Positions 11,770 to 21,073 of a stretch of 64,000 nucleotides of DNA are shown piece by piece. The stretch covers positions 21,833 through 85,832 of the forward strand of contig JAIOZL010000015.1 in the NCBI GenBank assembly GCA_021740645.1, in the 5' to 3' direction. The notes under the pieces were generated by a model, which worked only from the letters and a program-made list of their open reading frames with translations, was not told the DNA's origin and ran no database searches. The translations under genes and the position numbers were made by a program. Numbering within the stretch: position 1 is the first letter of the stretch; every line of letters starts with the position of its first letter. Origin of the DNA: Bacteroidales bacterium. GTDB taxonomy: Bacteria > Bacteroidota > Bacteroidia > Bacteroidales > JAADJA01.

Positions 11770-12276
11770 TTACTCAACAATTACCAATGGTTGGTTCCCA
11801 TCAATGGTATCCCCTTCTTTTACTTTTATCGCTTTTACAACCCTATCCTGTTTAACCTTATATTCACTTTCCATTTTCATTGCAGAAACAATCACAACGG
11901 TATCACCAGCTTTCAGCTTATCCCCTATTTTTACCAGTATTTTAACCACTTTGCCTGGCATGGGTGATGAAATTACGGTATCGTCATCCAGGTCGTCTTG
12001 CTTCCTGCTCTGAAGATATTTTGCTTCCGCATCAAGAATACCCACTTCATATGAATTGTATAGGGTATTTATGGTATAGGTTTTAGGTATTTTCCCGGGT
12101 ATCAACTCCACATTATAGGATTTATTCTTGTATAAAATGGAATAAACACCTTCCTCCACCATTACCAGGTCAACATCATAAACTTTCCCATCGATGGAAA
12201 CCTTATGTTGATTACCCTCTTTCCCAAGCAATTCCACACTAACAGATTTACCATCAATATTTACTTCTAAAGCCAT
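11770..12276 (-). CDS. biotin carboxyl carrier protein of the acyl-CoA carboxylase
   Basis: Biotin carrier subunit of 168 residues. The C-terminal biotinyl/lipoyl domain (~100-168) contains SPMPGKV and the biotinylation motif SAMKMES, with Lys134 as the attachment site. The N-terminal ~90 residues form a small beta-rich domain, as in stand-alone carriers of propionyl-CoA carboxylases and oxaloacetate decarboxylases. A charged linker (KQDDLDDDT) joins the halves. It lies between the biotin carboxylase (18 bases upstream) and the carboxyltransferase, and shuttles CO2 between them. Confidence 0.93.
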   Translation of the reverse strand: MALEVNIDGKSVSVELLGKEGNQHKVSIDGKVYDVDLVMVEEGVYSILYKNKSYNVELIPGKIPKTYTINTLYNSYEVGILDAEAKYLQSRKQDDLDDDTVISSPMPGKVVKILVKIGDKLKAGDTVVIVSAMKMESEYKVKQDRVVKAIKVKEGDTIDGNQPLVIVE

Positions 12277-12294
12277 AGTAAGTTTTTTTTAAAT

Positions 12295-13803
12295 TTAGAG
12301 CCTCGACATGGCATTATTACGTTTTCTTGTTTTCCAATTACTTGCATGACTTGCCCCTGCTGGTTTAATCTCAACAGCCTCAAGTTTATTGCTGTAATCA
12401 ATAAATGCAGCAACCACAGCCATGGCTTTACAATCTCCTTCGCATTTATCCCTGTTGGACAAAAATGCTGCATTTTTTTCAATGAAGTGGGTATTGTAAT
12501 TACCCTTCACAAAATCGGGGGCATTCATAATCCTTTCGAGGAACTTTATACTGGTTTTTACCCCTGTGATCTTATAGGCAAACAAAGAACGTTTCATACG
12601 GGCAATAGCTTCTTCACGTGTTTTACCCCAGACAATTAATTTCGAAATCAATGGATCATAATAGATAGGAATCTCGTAGCCTTCATACACATACCCATCG
12701 TGCCGGACACCCAAACCTAAAGGTTCCGAAATGTGTTTGATCACTCCCGGGCTTGGCATAAAATTCTTGTCCGGATCCTCAGCATATATACGGCATTCGA
12801 TGGCATGACCGTGTTGTTTCAAATCTTCCTGTTTATAGGAGAGTTCCAAACCGTTGGCGATATTGATTTGTTCTTTTACAAGGTCGACACCAACAACCCG
12901 TTCGGTAATGGGATGTTCTACCTGCAATCGTGTATTCATTTCAAGGAAGTAATATTTCAGGTTATCGTCCACAATGAATTCAATGGTGCCAGCCCCTGAA
13001 TAATTTGCCGCTTTAGCTACTGCCACAGCATGTTTTCCCATTTCTTCCCGGATACCGGGATTCATAAGTGGGCTTGGCGTTTCTTCAATCACTTTTTGGT
13101 GACGGCGCTGCACAGAACATTCTCTTTCAAAGAGGTGGATCACATTGCCATGATTGTCGGCCAGGATTTGAAATTCGATATGATGGGGAGATGAAATGTA
13201 TTTCTCAATATATACGGCATCATTCCCGAAAGCTGCTTTGGCTTCCGATTTTGCTCCCCTGATGGAAGAAACAATGTCCTCTTCATTATGTACCAGCCGC
13301 ATCCCTTTACCGCCACCACCTGCGGAAGCCTTGATCATTACCGGCAATCCAATTTCCATAATGGTTTTTATGGCATCTTTCTCCTTTTCAATGGGTTGCG
13401 CCGTACCCGGCACAACAGGCACACCAGCTTTTGATATGGTTTTCCTGGCTGTGATTTTATCCCCCATCGTAGAAATAGAATGGGCAGATGGCCCAATAAA
13501 GATGATCCCTTCCTTTTCACATCTTTTTGAGAATTCAGCGTTTTCAGATAAAAAGCCATACCCAGGATGAATTGCATCCGCTTTCGCTTTTTTGGCCGCC
13601 ACAATAACTTTGTCGATATTGAGGTAACTCTCATCGGAAGGTGATGGGCCGATATGGTAGGCCTGGTCGGCGTAACGTACATGCATCGAATTCCGGTCGG
13701 CATCGGAATAAACCGCAACCGAACTGATGCCCATTTCACGGCAGGTCCGCATTACACGCACAGCTATTTCACCCCTGTTGGCTACAAGTACCTTTTTGAT
13801 CAT
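12295..13803 (-). CDS. biotin carboxylase subunit of acyl-CoA (propionyl-CoA) carboxylase
   Basis: ATP-grasp enzyme of 502 residues that carboxylates biotin on the carrier protein using bicarbonate and ATP. The N-terminal domain begins KKVLVANRGEIAVRVMR. The glycine-rich loop KASAGGGGKGMR and the catalytic EMNTRLQVEHPITE are intact. The ~50-residue tail after the core domain ends NNAMSRL, typical of biotin carboxylases encoded beside separate carriers. It is the first gene of the three-gene operon. Upstream on the minus strand lies only a weak match to the -7 consensus. It could serve acetyl-CoA carboxylase too, but its partners point to propionyl-CoA. Confidence 0.93.
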   Translation of the reverse strand: MIKKVLVANRGEIAVRVMRTCREMGISSVAVYSDADRNSMHVRYADQAYHIGPSPSDESYLNIDKVIVAAKKAKADAIHPGYGFLSENAEFSKRCEKEGIIFIGPSAHSISTMGDKITARKTISKAGVPVVPGTAQPIEKEKDAIKTIMEIGLPVMIKASAGGGGKGMRLVHNEEDIVSSIRGAKSEAKAAFGNDAVYIEKYISSPHHIEFQILADNHGNVIHLFERECSVQRRHQKVIEETPSPLMNPGIREEMGKHAVAVAKAANYSGAGTIEFIVDDNLKYYFLEMNTRLQVEHPITERVVGVDLVKEQINIANGLELSYKQEDLKQHGHAIECRIYAEDPDKNFMPSPGVIKHISEPLGLGVRHDGYVYEGYEIPIYYDPLISKLIVWGKTREEAIARMKRSLFAYKITGVKTSIKFLERIMNAPDFVKGNYNTHFIEKNAAFLSNRDKCEGDCKAMAVVAAFIDYSNKLEAVEIKPAGASHASNWKTRKRNNAMSRL

Positions 13804-14220
13804 ATATTTTAGCTAATTTGTTTAAACAATTTTAAATGCATGGAACTGATACCACCTTAATTGCTCTTATTTAGAAGGCGTAAAAGTAAGCATTTTTTTT
13901 ATTCGGGGTTTTGATTTTATTCACATTGAAAACTATTACTATTAACAAAATCAAAATGCATTTCATGCGCCGTATTTCACTAATTTTGAAAATGAACCCT
14001 TTCCCTTTCCCCATCCGATCAGAACTCATCTAAAGAAATTTTCAAATCTTTAAATTCTCAAATCTTCACATATTTTTTTACCAAAGTCCTATCAAAATTA
14101 ATAGAAGTGATATCAAAAATACTAAATCAATGCTCCAACCTTCTCATTCTTTAAAAAACCCCACTTCTATCCAAAAAAAAACCTCCGAAAATCGGAGGTT
14201 TCGATATTTAGATCGTTTTT
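13804..14220. other. 417-base intergenic region
   Basis: No gene was found. It holds the rho terminator at its right end and, near the left, a 10-bp perfect inverted repeat of the form TTTTGATTTT ... AAAATCAAAA (about 13910-13975) with a loop of roughly 35 bases. The rest is A/T-rich without clear structure. Confidence 0.5.
14173..14200 (-). terminator. Rho-independent terminator after rho
   Basis: A 9-bp perfect stem (14180-14188 with 14192-14200) with a 3-base loop. On the minus strand it is followed by a run of eight or nine T. It lies 20 bases past the rho stop codon. Confidence 0.92.
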
Positions 14221-15828
14221 TTATCCATTCATAGAAATTAGAAACTCTTCGTTGGTATCTGTAAATCGCATTTTATCTTTCAGGAATTCCATAGCTTCAA
14301 GCGGATTCATGTCTGCCAGGTGGTTACGGAGTACCCAGATGCGCTGGAGTTGTTCTTTATCGATCAAGAGGTCTTCCCTTCGTGTACTTGAAGCTACAAT
14401 ATCGATAGCAGGATAGATCCGTTTATTGGAAAGCCTCCTGTCGAGTTGCAATTCCATGTTTCCGGTTCCTTTAAATTCTTCAAAAATAACCTCATCCATT
14501 TTCGAACCTGTTTCAATAAGCGCAGTAGCGATAATGGTTAAGGAACCACCGTTTTCAATTTGCCTTGCAGCCCCAAAGAAACGTTTTGGTTTTTGTAATG
14601 CATTGGCCTCCACCCCACCAGAAAGTACTTTTCCTGATGCTGGGGCAACGGTATTGTAAGCCCTTGCCAGCCTGGTGATTGAATCAAGCAGGATAACTAC
14701 ATCATGACCACATTCTGTCATTCTTTTAGCTTTTTCAAGCACGAGGTTAGATATTTTAACGTGGCGCTCAGCGGGTTCATCAAATGTAGAAGCAATAACT
14801 TCTGCTCTAACACTTCTTTCCATGTCTGTAACCTCTTCCGGGCGTTCATCAATAAGCAAAACGATCAGGTATGCTTCAGGATGGTTTGCGGCTATTGCAT
14901 TAGCTACCTCTTTTAACAATACCGTTTTCCCTGTTTTGGGTTGAGCTACAATAAGACCCCTTTGTCCTTTACCAATAGGGCTAAACATATCAATAACACG
15001 GGTGGATATTGAATTTTCTTTATGACCGGTAAGCCTGAATTTAGTTTCAGGGAACAAAGGTGTTAAAAAGTCAAAAGGTATACGATCGCGCACCTCTTCA
15101 GGACTGCGGCCATTTATCCTTTCCACCTTAATCAATGGAAAATATTTCTCACCATTTTTGGGAGGCCTTATACTTCCTCTTACGGTATCCCCTGTTTTTA
15201 AGCCAAATAGTTTAATTTGTGACTGGGATACATAAATATCATCTGGAGAATTAAGATAATTATAATCAGATGAACGTAAAAATCCGTATCCATCCTGCAT
15301 GATTTCAAGTACTCCTTCACTCGAAACAAACCCTTCAAATTCAAAAGAATATTCGTCTTTTTTCTTCTCCTGAGGCTTAGTTGCGTCCTTTTGGTAGGAA
15401 GGGGCAGGTTCACGCCTTTCAACCGGTTGGGCTCTTCTTGGCTCTTCCGATGGAGTGAGTGTTTCACCCTCAAGAGTATCTATCTTTGATTTTTCGGGCA
15501 TTTCATTGAATGTTAAAGTCTTTTTAACCTCTTTGGGTTTGGAAAAGAGTTCTTTTGATTTTTCTTTTGGGGAATCATCCACTATATACTGCTCAGTAGA
15601 TGCCACCTTCGCAATTTCTTTTCTAACCCTTTTGCGTTTGCTTTTGACTTTTTTCTCAGAGTTTTCTTTTTCAAGAACTTCAGGTGATGGGTTCAATGCC
15701 TGCTGATCCAATATTTGGTAGATCAACTCTTGTTTTTTTAAGCCTTCGTATTTATCTACGTTAAGTTCTTTGGCTATTTCCTTCAACTCAGCAACCAGTT
15801 TACCGTTTAGCTCAATAATATCGTACAT
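14221..15828 (-). CDS. rho: transcription termination factor Rho
   Basis: Hexameric RNA helicase (535 residues) that ends transcription. The N-terminal Rho_N helical domain occupies ~1-45. It is followed by a ~115-residue charged, low-complexity linker (about 48-165), an insertion common in Bacteroidota Rho and absent from E. coli Rho. The cold-shock RNA-binding domain comes next ([20 protein letters not shown] near 175). The ATPase core has the Walker A region [14 protein letters not shown] and the Walker [17 protein letters not shown], with the C-terminal RNA-translocation loops after it. The gene is single, with its own intrinsic terminator. The long linker may act in RNA binding or phase behaviour; that part is inference. 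Confidence 0.97.
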   Translation of the reverse strand: MYDIIELNGKLVAELKEIAKELNVDKYEGLKKQELIYQILDQQALNPSPEVLEKENSEKKVKSKRKRVRKEIAKVASTEQYIVDDSPKEKSKELFSKPKEVKKTLTFNEMPEKSKIDTLEGETLTPSEEPRRAQPVERREPAPSYQKDATKPQEKKKDEYSFEFEGFVSSEGVLEIMQDGYGFLRSSDYNYLNSPDDIYVSQSQIKLFGLKTGDTVRGSIRPPKNGEKYFPLIKVERINGRSPEEVRDRIPFDFLTPLFPETKFRLTGHKENSISTRVIDMFSPIGKGQRGLIVAQPKTGKTVLLKEVANAIAANHPEAYLIVLLIDERPEEVTDMERSVRAEVIASTFDEPAERHVKISNLVLEKAKRMTECGHDVVILLDSITRLARAYNTVAPASGKVLSGGVEANALQKPKRFFGAARQIENGGSLTIIATALIETGSKMDEVIFEEFKGTGNMELQLDRRLSNKRIYPAIDIVASSTRREDLLIDKEQLQRIWVLRNHLADMNPLEAMEFLKDKMRFTDTNEEFLISMNG

Positions 15829-16067
15829 GTAATGATTATTTAATTTGAAATTTGTCTATTGTAAATGCTTTATTCGTAGCAGTATTTATGGGAAATTTTT
15901 TCGAATTTACGCCCCTGTTTCGCCCGCCTTATTCTTCTGTTAAACTATTAAAATTAATTGATTTGAGAATCTTATAGTGTAATCCATCAGGGAATTAAGA
16001 ACTACACAAAAGTAATTAAATTATTTGATTTCCAAATCTTTTTCACAAAAATTAATTATTCTTTTAC

Positions 16068-17510
16068 TCACTTACTATCTGAATACGTTTTTTCGGATAG
16101 TTTATTGTGATATATATCCAAAGCAACCAATATTGCCATAAATCCCCACACGGGGACTGAGGCTTTATCTGAATCAAGAAAATTATTCAAAAACCCGTGA
16201 ATGTAATATGTAATTAGTCCAATGGTAACCGATAAAGCCAGCAAGCGGATCTCTGGTTCTTTTGATCGTTTATGCACTTTTAACCCTGTATATATAGAGT
16301 ATATAAAAATGATTAACATCGTTAACATGCCCAGTATTCCAGCTTCAGCAAGAGGCCCAATATATTCGCTATGGGCATTTCCCATATCCCCGGCGTTCGT
16401 ACTAATAATAGTCTTTTCCTTGGAACGCTGGTAAGGCGCATATAAGAATTGGTAAGTACCAGGGCCCCATCCCCAAAACGGCCTTTCCCTGAACATCCTC
16501 AAAGCAGATTGCCAGCGATTAATACGCTCAAGGTTGGATGCATCAGAAGATATGTTGGTAATTGATTGAATGTGTTCTACAAAATTAGCTGACGAGTCTT
16601 GTTTATTTCTTTCCAGTTGATCAAAAATCTGTTGCTGAAAGGTAAAGAATAATCCAACGATTACCACCACAGAAAGGAATACCCATTTGAAATTGATTTT
16701 CAGCAAAACAATGATCCAAACTACAATTCCTGCAGTAAGACTTAACCAGGCCGCACGACTATACGAAAAAACCAGTGCAATCAGAAAGAAAACCAACACC
16801 ATAAAAGCGACAAAACGTGTGCTTACTGATTTTGTTTTATCGTATGTAAAAGCAAATATCACTGGAATGTACATAGTCAGGATGGCACCATAGGCTGTAT
16901 GGTCGTTGTAAAAGGGCCTCATTACCCAGTGCCCTGAGTCTTCATCCAATCCGAAAGATACATGGCGGGAAAGGGTATAAATAGCTACAAATATCAATGA
17001 AATACTATATAACCAAACAAAGGTTTTAATGTTCCCTGTTTTTTTGAACATCAGTATGATGAAAAAATAGAAAGGAACAACAAACCAGAGTCGTGAGATC
17101 ACATATTTAAATGAAACGACAGGAATTTCACTGGTTAGGCTTGTAAACAAAAGCCATATCAAATTTATAAAAATCAAGATCGACAAAGGATGTTTTAAAA
17201 TTCGTAAATCATAATTCCCGTCATGTAGAAGTTTAATAAGGAAAAAAATAAGGACACCCAGCATAAGAGGTTCAGTAGGTACGGAGAGTCCAAAACCCAT
17301 GTCCATATCCTGGATATTAATGGCAATGGGGGTTAATAAGGTAATCAGGAAAATTATTTTATCAACAGAAACCAAATATAGAAGTAAAACAATAAATGCA
17401 ACAGGCAACAGCGCCCCCCACATTTTATGGTTTACAATCAGGTAAGTGTTAGCTACAATAAAAAGAACACCAAAGAAGTAAACCCATATTAATTTGCTTT
17501 TTTCAGTCAA
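16068..17510 (-). CDS. O-antigen ligase/polymerase-like membrane protein
   Basis: Integral membrane protein of 480 residues with about twelve hydrophobic segments and a large periplasmic loop at ~290-385. That loop and the following helix carry the Wzy_C signature: RPFWGWGPGTYQF and NAHSEYIGPLAEAGILG. Members join or polymerise O-antigen or exopolysaccharide units at the outer face of the inner membrane. It lies 20 bases after two Wzz-like chain-length genes on the same strand, which supports polysaccharide polymerisation. Whether it acts as ligase or polymerase cannot be told from sequence. No glycosyltransferase gene is adjacent, so the locus is a partial export module. Confidence 0.87.
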   Translation of the reverse strand: MTEKSKLIWVYFFGVLFIVANTYLIVNHKMWGALLPVAFIVLLLYLVSVDKIIFLITLLTPIAINIQDMDMGFGLSVPTEPLMLGVLIFFLIKLLHDGNYDLRILKHPLSILIFINLIWLLFTSLTSEIPVVSFKYVISRLWFVVPFYFFIILMFKKTGNIKTFVWLYSISLIFVAIYTLSRHVSFGLDEDSGHWVMRPFYNDHTAYGAILTMYIPVIFAFTYDKTKSVSTRFVAFMVLVFFLIALVFSYSRAAWLSLTAGIVVWIIVLLKINFKWVFLSVVVIVGLFFTFQQQIFDQLERNKQDSSANFVEHIQSITNISSDASNLERINRWQSALRMFRERPFWGWGPGTYQFLYAPYQRSKEKTIISTNAGDMGNAHSEYIGPLAEAGILGMLTMLIIFIYSIYTGLKVHKRSKEPEIRLLALSVTIGLITYYIHGFLNNFLDSDKASVPVWGFMAILVALDIYHNKLSEKTYSDSK

Positions 17511-17530
17511 TTTGTAAATCAGTTAATATT

Positions 17531-18628
17531 TCAGGCTATTGATTTCTTAGCCATTTCATGATAATTTTCTAATATTAAAATCACGATAAAGGCTACAAAA
17601 AAGGAAGCTAAGGATGCGATAAGCATGATAAGCCATCGCACCGGATAAGCTTTTTTATCCGCAGGAAAAGGTTTGGTAATTATGCTTGAATAAGAAAATC
17701 TACGGTCGTAATCCATATAGGCTTTTTCATATTCATCTTTTAAATCGCTGTATTTTATAGTTTCCTGTTCTATCAGGTTTAATAAAATAAGCATCTCACC
17801 ACCTTTGGCTTCAATGTTATTTTTTAACTGCTTGACTTCTTTATCCTTCACATATGCACCTCCGGTTCCATCAATGGTTTTAAGAAATCCTTTAGTAATT
17901 TGTTCTGACTGGGCTTCATAATCCAACAAACCGTATTCAGTGGCTAAAAAGGTCAGCCTTGCATTAATACTATCCAGATAAGTTTGCTTTTTTAAGAGGG
18001 CCCGCTCAAACATTTGAACAACCTCACCGAATTTTTCTTCATGTAACGACCTTACTTTAAAATCGTAAAGCTCTATCATGGCATTAACCATATTGCATGC
18101 TGTGTCAGGATCAGAATCCATCACCTGGATGTTAACGGCTTCATTAGGTGTTTTGGTAACCGAAACATTGGTCCAGTATTCATCCATCATGTAGGTATGA
18201 TAATAAGGATCATCCCTGCTAATTTCATAGTGTTTAGGCAAATTAAACTTTTCTATAACCTGGTCGCTGATATCCCTGGATTGCAAAATTTGCAACATTT
18301 GTTCAGTTTCATTTTCATCTGAATAAGGAGCAATGTTAGAAGGATAAACAATAGCAAATGATTTAAACTTTGGAGTAATAAATGATTTGCCAGAGAATAT
18401 CGCAGCCAGTCCTGCTGCAATAAGTACGATCACTGCAAGATGAAATTTCCATTTCAAAAACAGCTTCAACAGGTTAACTTGATAAAACTGACTCTCCATA
18501 TCTATATTTATTTTTAAAAACGACCCCCGCTCTTTTTTTACCTCTGTTTTTTGTTTTTTTACCGAAAGCTGTTGATCGCTTTTTTTATCAGTTTGTACTT
18601 GTTTTTCTCCACTTAATCCAAAATTCAA
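17531..18628 (-). CDS. Wzz-like polysaccharide chain-length protein (second of two)
   Basis: Chain-length determinant family protein of up to 365 residues. A hydrophobic helix lies at ~67-88 and another near the C-terminus (~330-352), with a periplasmic coiled region between. The proline-rich segment before the second helix (PFPADKKAYPVRW) is nearly the same as in the upstream paralogue (KKSYPVRW). The first standard start is a TTG at 18628, but the frame is open back to the A10 tract inside the end of the upstream gene. An internal ATG about 45 codons in (MESQFYQVNL) is the likeliest independent start, because it sits just before the first helix. The lysine-rich segment before it would be a cytoplasmic linker if the two genes are fused by a slip. 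Confidence 0.8.
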   Translation of the reverse strand: MNFGLSGEKQVQTDKKSDQQLSVKKQKTEVKKERGSFLKINIDMESQFYQVNLLKLFLKWKFHLAVIVLIAAGLAAIFSGKSFITPKFKSFAIVYPSNIAPYSDENETEQMLQILQSRDISDQVIEKFNLPKHYEISRDDPYYHTYMMDEYWTNVSVTKTPNEAVNIQVMDSDPDTACNMVNAMIELYDFKVRSLHEEKFGEVVQMFERALLKKQTYLDSINARLTFLATEYGLLDYEAQSEQITKGFLKTIDGTGGAYVKDKEVKQLKNNIEAKGGEMLILLNLIEQETIKYSDLKDEYEKAYMDYDRRFSYSSIITKPFPADKKAYPVRWLIMLIASLASFFVAFIVILILENYHEMAKKSIA

Positions 18629-18678
18629 ATAATTGAAAGCCTTATTAAGATATTTTTCAATATCCAGAAAGCTTAAGT

Positions 18679-19713
18679 CTACTTCAGCATTTTTTTTTTA
18701 CTATAATTTGATAAACTATCCAAAATAGCCAGAATTAAAATAGCCAACAGAAATGCTGAAAGTGTCGATATCAGCACTATAATCCAGCGTACAGGATACG
18801 ATTTCTTTTCAGCCGCATAAGCACTGTTTACCACGAACTTTTGAGGCAATACCTCTTCTGCATCAATTTTAGCTTCTTCAAACTTTGTTTTTACCACACT
18901 GAGCTGCTTTTTCTCATGCTCAAGGGCATCCCGTATTGAAACATAAGGGCCACCATATTTAGCCAGAATTTCAAGTTTATCCTCCAGTGCCTTTACTCCA
19001 CCCTTGTTTCCCTTAGCTAATTCAATAGCGAGTTGCTGATTGATCATTTCAACCTGAGATTCATAATCATGAACTCCCAGTTCGCGGAGCCGTGTTAATG
19101 AATCTTCCATTACCTGAACCTCTCTTTTCAATTCAAGGTATTCTGCTTCTACAATTTTGAAAGCTTTTAAGGCTCTCTCTTTTTGCATCGTATTTTTGGT
19201 TGAATCAAGCAGTTCAGCAATGTCATTGGCTATTAATGCAGCCGTATCCGCATCCCTATCAAGAACAGTAATTTTTACCGCCATATATTCGGTTCGGCGA
19301 AACGTTATATTATTGTCATATGCTCTAAATAACTTCGTATTTTTAGTAGAGGATTCAGGGTTTATATCGTAATGTTTGAGTAGGGAATATTTCGCAATGA
19401 TCTTATCCCTGATCTTATTAGAATTTAATACCTGAAGCATTTGTTCTGTTTGTTCCTCTTCACCAAACTGCAATATATCCTGCTTCTCCCCGGCATTTTC
19501 TGAAAGTAGTGCTTTAGAAATTGAATTAGTAGAGGTAGGGAACATTATAACAGTAGACTTAAATTTAGGAGTAATGAAAAGTGGTGATGAAATAATGACA
19601 CTGACCAGCATCGCAGCCAGCGTAATAATAATCAGCGGTTTCCGCCAATGATACAGGAAAATCAGAAAGTTTGTGGATTCAAAATCCTCGTTACCTTTCA
19701 CGTTGCTTACCAT
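18679..19713 (-). CDS. Wzz-like polysaccharide chain-length protein (first of two)
   Basis: Chain-length determinant family protein of 344 residues. Membrane helices lie at ~27-48 and ~312-333, with a long, charged, coiled periplasmic segment at ~160-290. The Wzz_N-type start (NFLIFLYHWRKPLIIITLAAML) and the PVRW motif before the last helix are typical. Such proteins form periplasmic oligomers that set polysaccharide length. It is the first gene of a three-gene unit with a paralogue and the polymerase. Its last codons run over ten A residues (minus strand, 18690-18699), and a -1 slip there would continue into the frame of the paralogue. Confidence 0.87.
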   Translation of the reverse strand: MVSNVKGNEDFESTNFLIFLYHWRKPLIIITLAAMLVSVIISSPLFITPKFKSTVIMFPTSTNSISKALLSENAGEKQDILQFGEEEQTEQMLQVLNSNKIRDKIIAKYSLLKHYDINPESSTKNTKLFRAYDNNITFRRTEYMAVKITVLDRDADTAALIANDIAELLDSTKNTMQKERALKAFKIVEAEYLELKREVQVMEDSLTRLRELGVHDYESQVEMINQQLAIELAKGNKGGVKALEDKLEILAKYGGPYVSIRDALEHEKKQLSVVKTKFEEAKIDAEEVLPQKFVVNSAYAAEKKSYPVRWIIVLISTLSAFLLAILILAILDSLSNYSKKKMLK

Positions 19714-19822
19714 ATATTTTCCGCTTCAAATATTAAGGAGGCGCAAAGTTAGAAAAAAAACTAAAGTCCTCTCTTTTTATCTTAATTTTATTTATCGCCT
19801 ATCCCCAAGGATTTAATTTCAG

Positions 19823-19830
19823 TAGTTTTG
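19823..19830 (+). promoter_or_regulatory. Bacteroidota -7 element before the LolE-type permease gene
   Basis: TAGTTTTG matches TAnnTTTG. It lies 16 bases before the TTG start, so the leader would be fewer than 10 bases. Confidence 0.35.
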
Positions 19831-19846
19831 TAAAAACTTTATGTAA

Positions 19847-21073
19847 TTGAGATTTGAAATTTTCATAGCCAGCCGAATGTTTTTGAAAAACAAGGCAAAT
19901 TTTTCACAGCCTATTGTAAGGCTTGGGGCTATAAGTGTTGCACTTGGCCTGGCGGTGATGACCCTTTCCATTTTTATTGTAACCGGATTCCAGCAACAGG
20001 TACGCGAAAAAGTCATTGGTTTTGGCTCGCACATTGTTATTTCTGCGTATGAAACAAATACATCATTAGAAAGTACTCCCCTCTCGGCTGACCAGGATTT
20101 TTATCCTTATTTGGATACTATTGATGGAATAAAACATATTCAGATTTTTGCCACAAAAGCAGGAATAATTAAAACCGACAATCAAATTGAAGGCCTGGTA
20201 TTTAAGGGTATTGGAGGTGACTTTGACTGGGATTACTTCGATAGTAAGATTATTAGCGGGGAAAGCTTCAGGATTGAGCCTTCTGAAAAGAGTACAGATA
20301 TTATTGTTTCAAAAAGTACGGCCAATCGACTGAATCTTCATGCCGGGGAGGAGGTACGAATGTATTTTATAAACAATGATGAATTAAAGCCCAGGGGCAG
20401 AAAATTTACCATTGTCGGTATTTTTGAAACCGGTCTGGAAGAATTTGACAGGATGTATGTGCTGGGTGATATTAAACAGGTGCAACAATTAAATAATTGG
20501 ACCGATAAACAAATTTCAGGATTTGAAATTCTGATTAACAACTACGAAGATATTGACAAAATGGGTGAAAGGGTAAATGACCTTATTGGATATAACCTGC
20601 GTTCACAAACAATTAAAGAATTGCAACCCCAAATATTTGAGTGGCTCGATCTTCACGACATGAATGTTTTCATCATCATCGCCCTGATGATTTTAGTTGC
20701 AGGCATAACTATGATTTCCACATTGTTGATTCTCATCCTTGAGAAAACCAGCATGATAGGGATATTGAAAGCGCTGGGCACGAAAAATATGAGCATCCAG
20801 AAAATATTCCTGTACAATGCAATCTATATTATTGGTAAGGGTTTAATTTGGGGAAACCTGATTGCTATTGGATTATCATTAACCCAACTTCAATTTGGCA
20901 TTTTTAAACTCAACCAGGAATCTTACTATGTCTCTGAAGTCCCCATAAATTTTAACCTGATGTATTTGCTTTTCGTGAATGTTGGGACAATTGTTGTTTG
21001 TGCACTAATGCTCATTGTTCCAACATATATTGTTACTCGTATCAAACCGATTAAAGCCATCCGTTTCAGGTAG
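19847..21073 (+). CDS. LolE/LolC-type ABC transporter permease (FtsX family)
   Basis: Inner-membrane permease of 408 residues with the FtsX/MacB topology: one helix at ~32-52, a large periplasmic domain (~55-265), then three helices in the last 140 residues (about 272-298, 320-345 and 370-395). The sequence ends in PTYIVTRIKPIKAIRFR, close to family members that help lift lipoproteins off the inner membrane. The start is a TTG: the product then begins RFEIFIASRMFLKNK, the conserved N-terminus of the family, whereas the next ATG would cut that away. No ATPase gene is adjacent. Its stop codon touches the stop codon of the convergent gene with no base between. Confidence 0.88.
   Translation: MRFEIFIASRMFLKNKANFSQPIVRLGAISVALGLAVMTLSIFIVTGFQQQVREKVIGFGSHIVISAYETNTSLESTPLSADQDFYPYLDTIDGIKHIQIFATKAGIIKTDNQIEGLVFKGIGGDFDWDYFDSKIISGESFRIEPSEKSTDIIVSKSTANRLNLHAGEEVRMYFINNDELKPRGRKFTIVGIFETGLEEFDRMYVLGDIKQVQQLNNWTDKQISGFEILINNYEDIDKMGERVNDLIGYNLRSQTIKELQPQIFEWLDLHDMNVFIIIALMILVAGITMISTLLILILEKTSMIGILKALGTKNMSIQKIFLYNAIYIIGKGLIWGNLIAIGLSLTQLQFGIFKLNQESYYVSEVPINFNLMYLLFVNVGTIVVCALMLIVPTYIVTRIKPIKAIRFR

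Noticed and set aside
13196..13570. 124-codon open frame opposite the biotin carboxylase gene
   Set aside because: It lies wholly antisense to a well-conserved gene and has no recognised domain; the same holds for other long shadows, such as those at 10822-11217 and 57281-57706.
10207..13803. Sodium-pumping methylmalonyl-CoA decarboxylase operon
   Set aside because: The membrane beta subunit is missing and a biotin carboxylase is present, so a carboxylase is the simpler reading.
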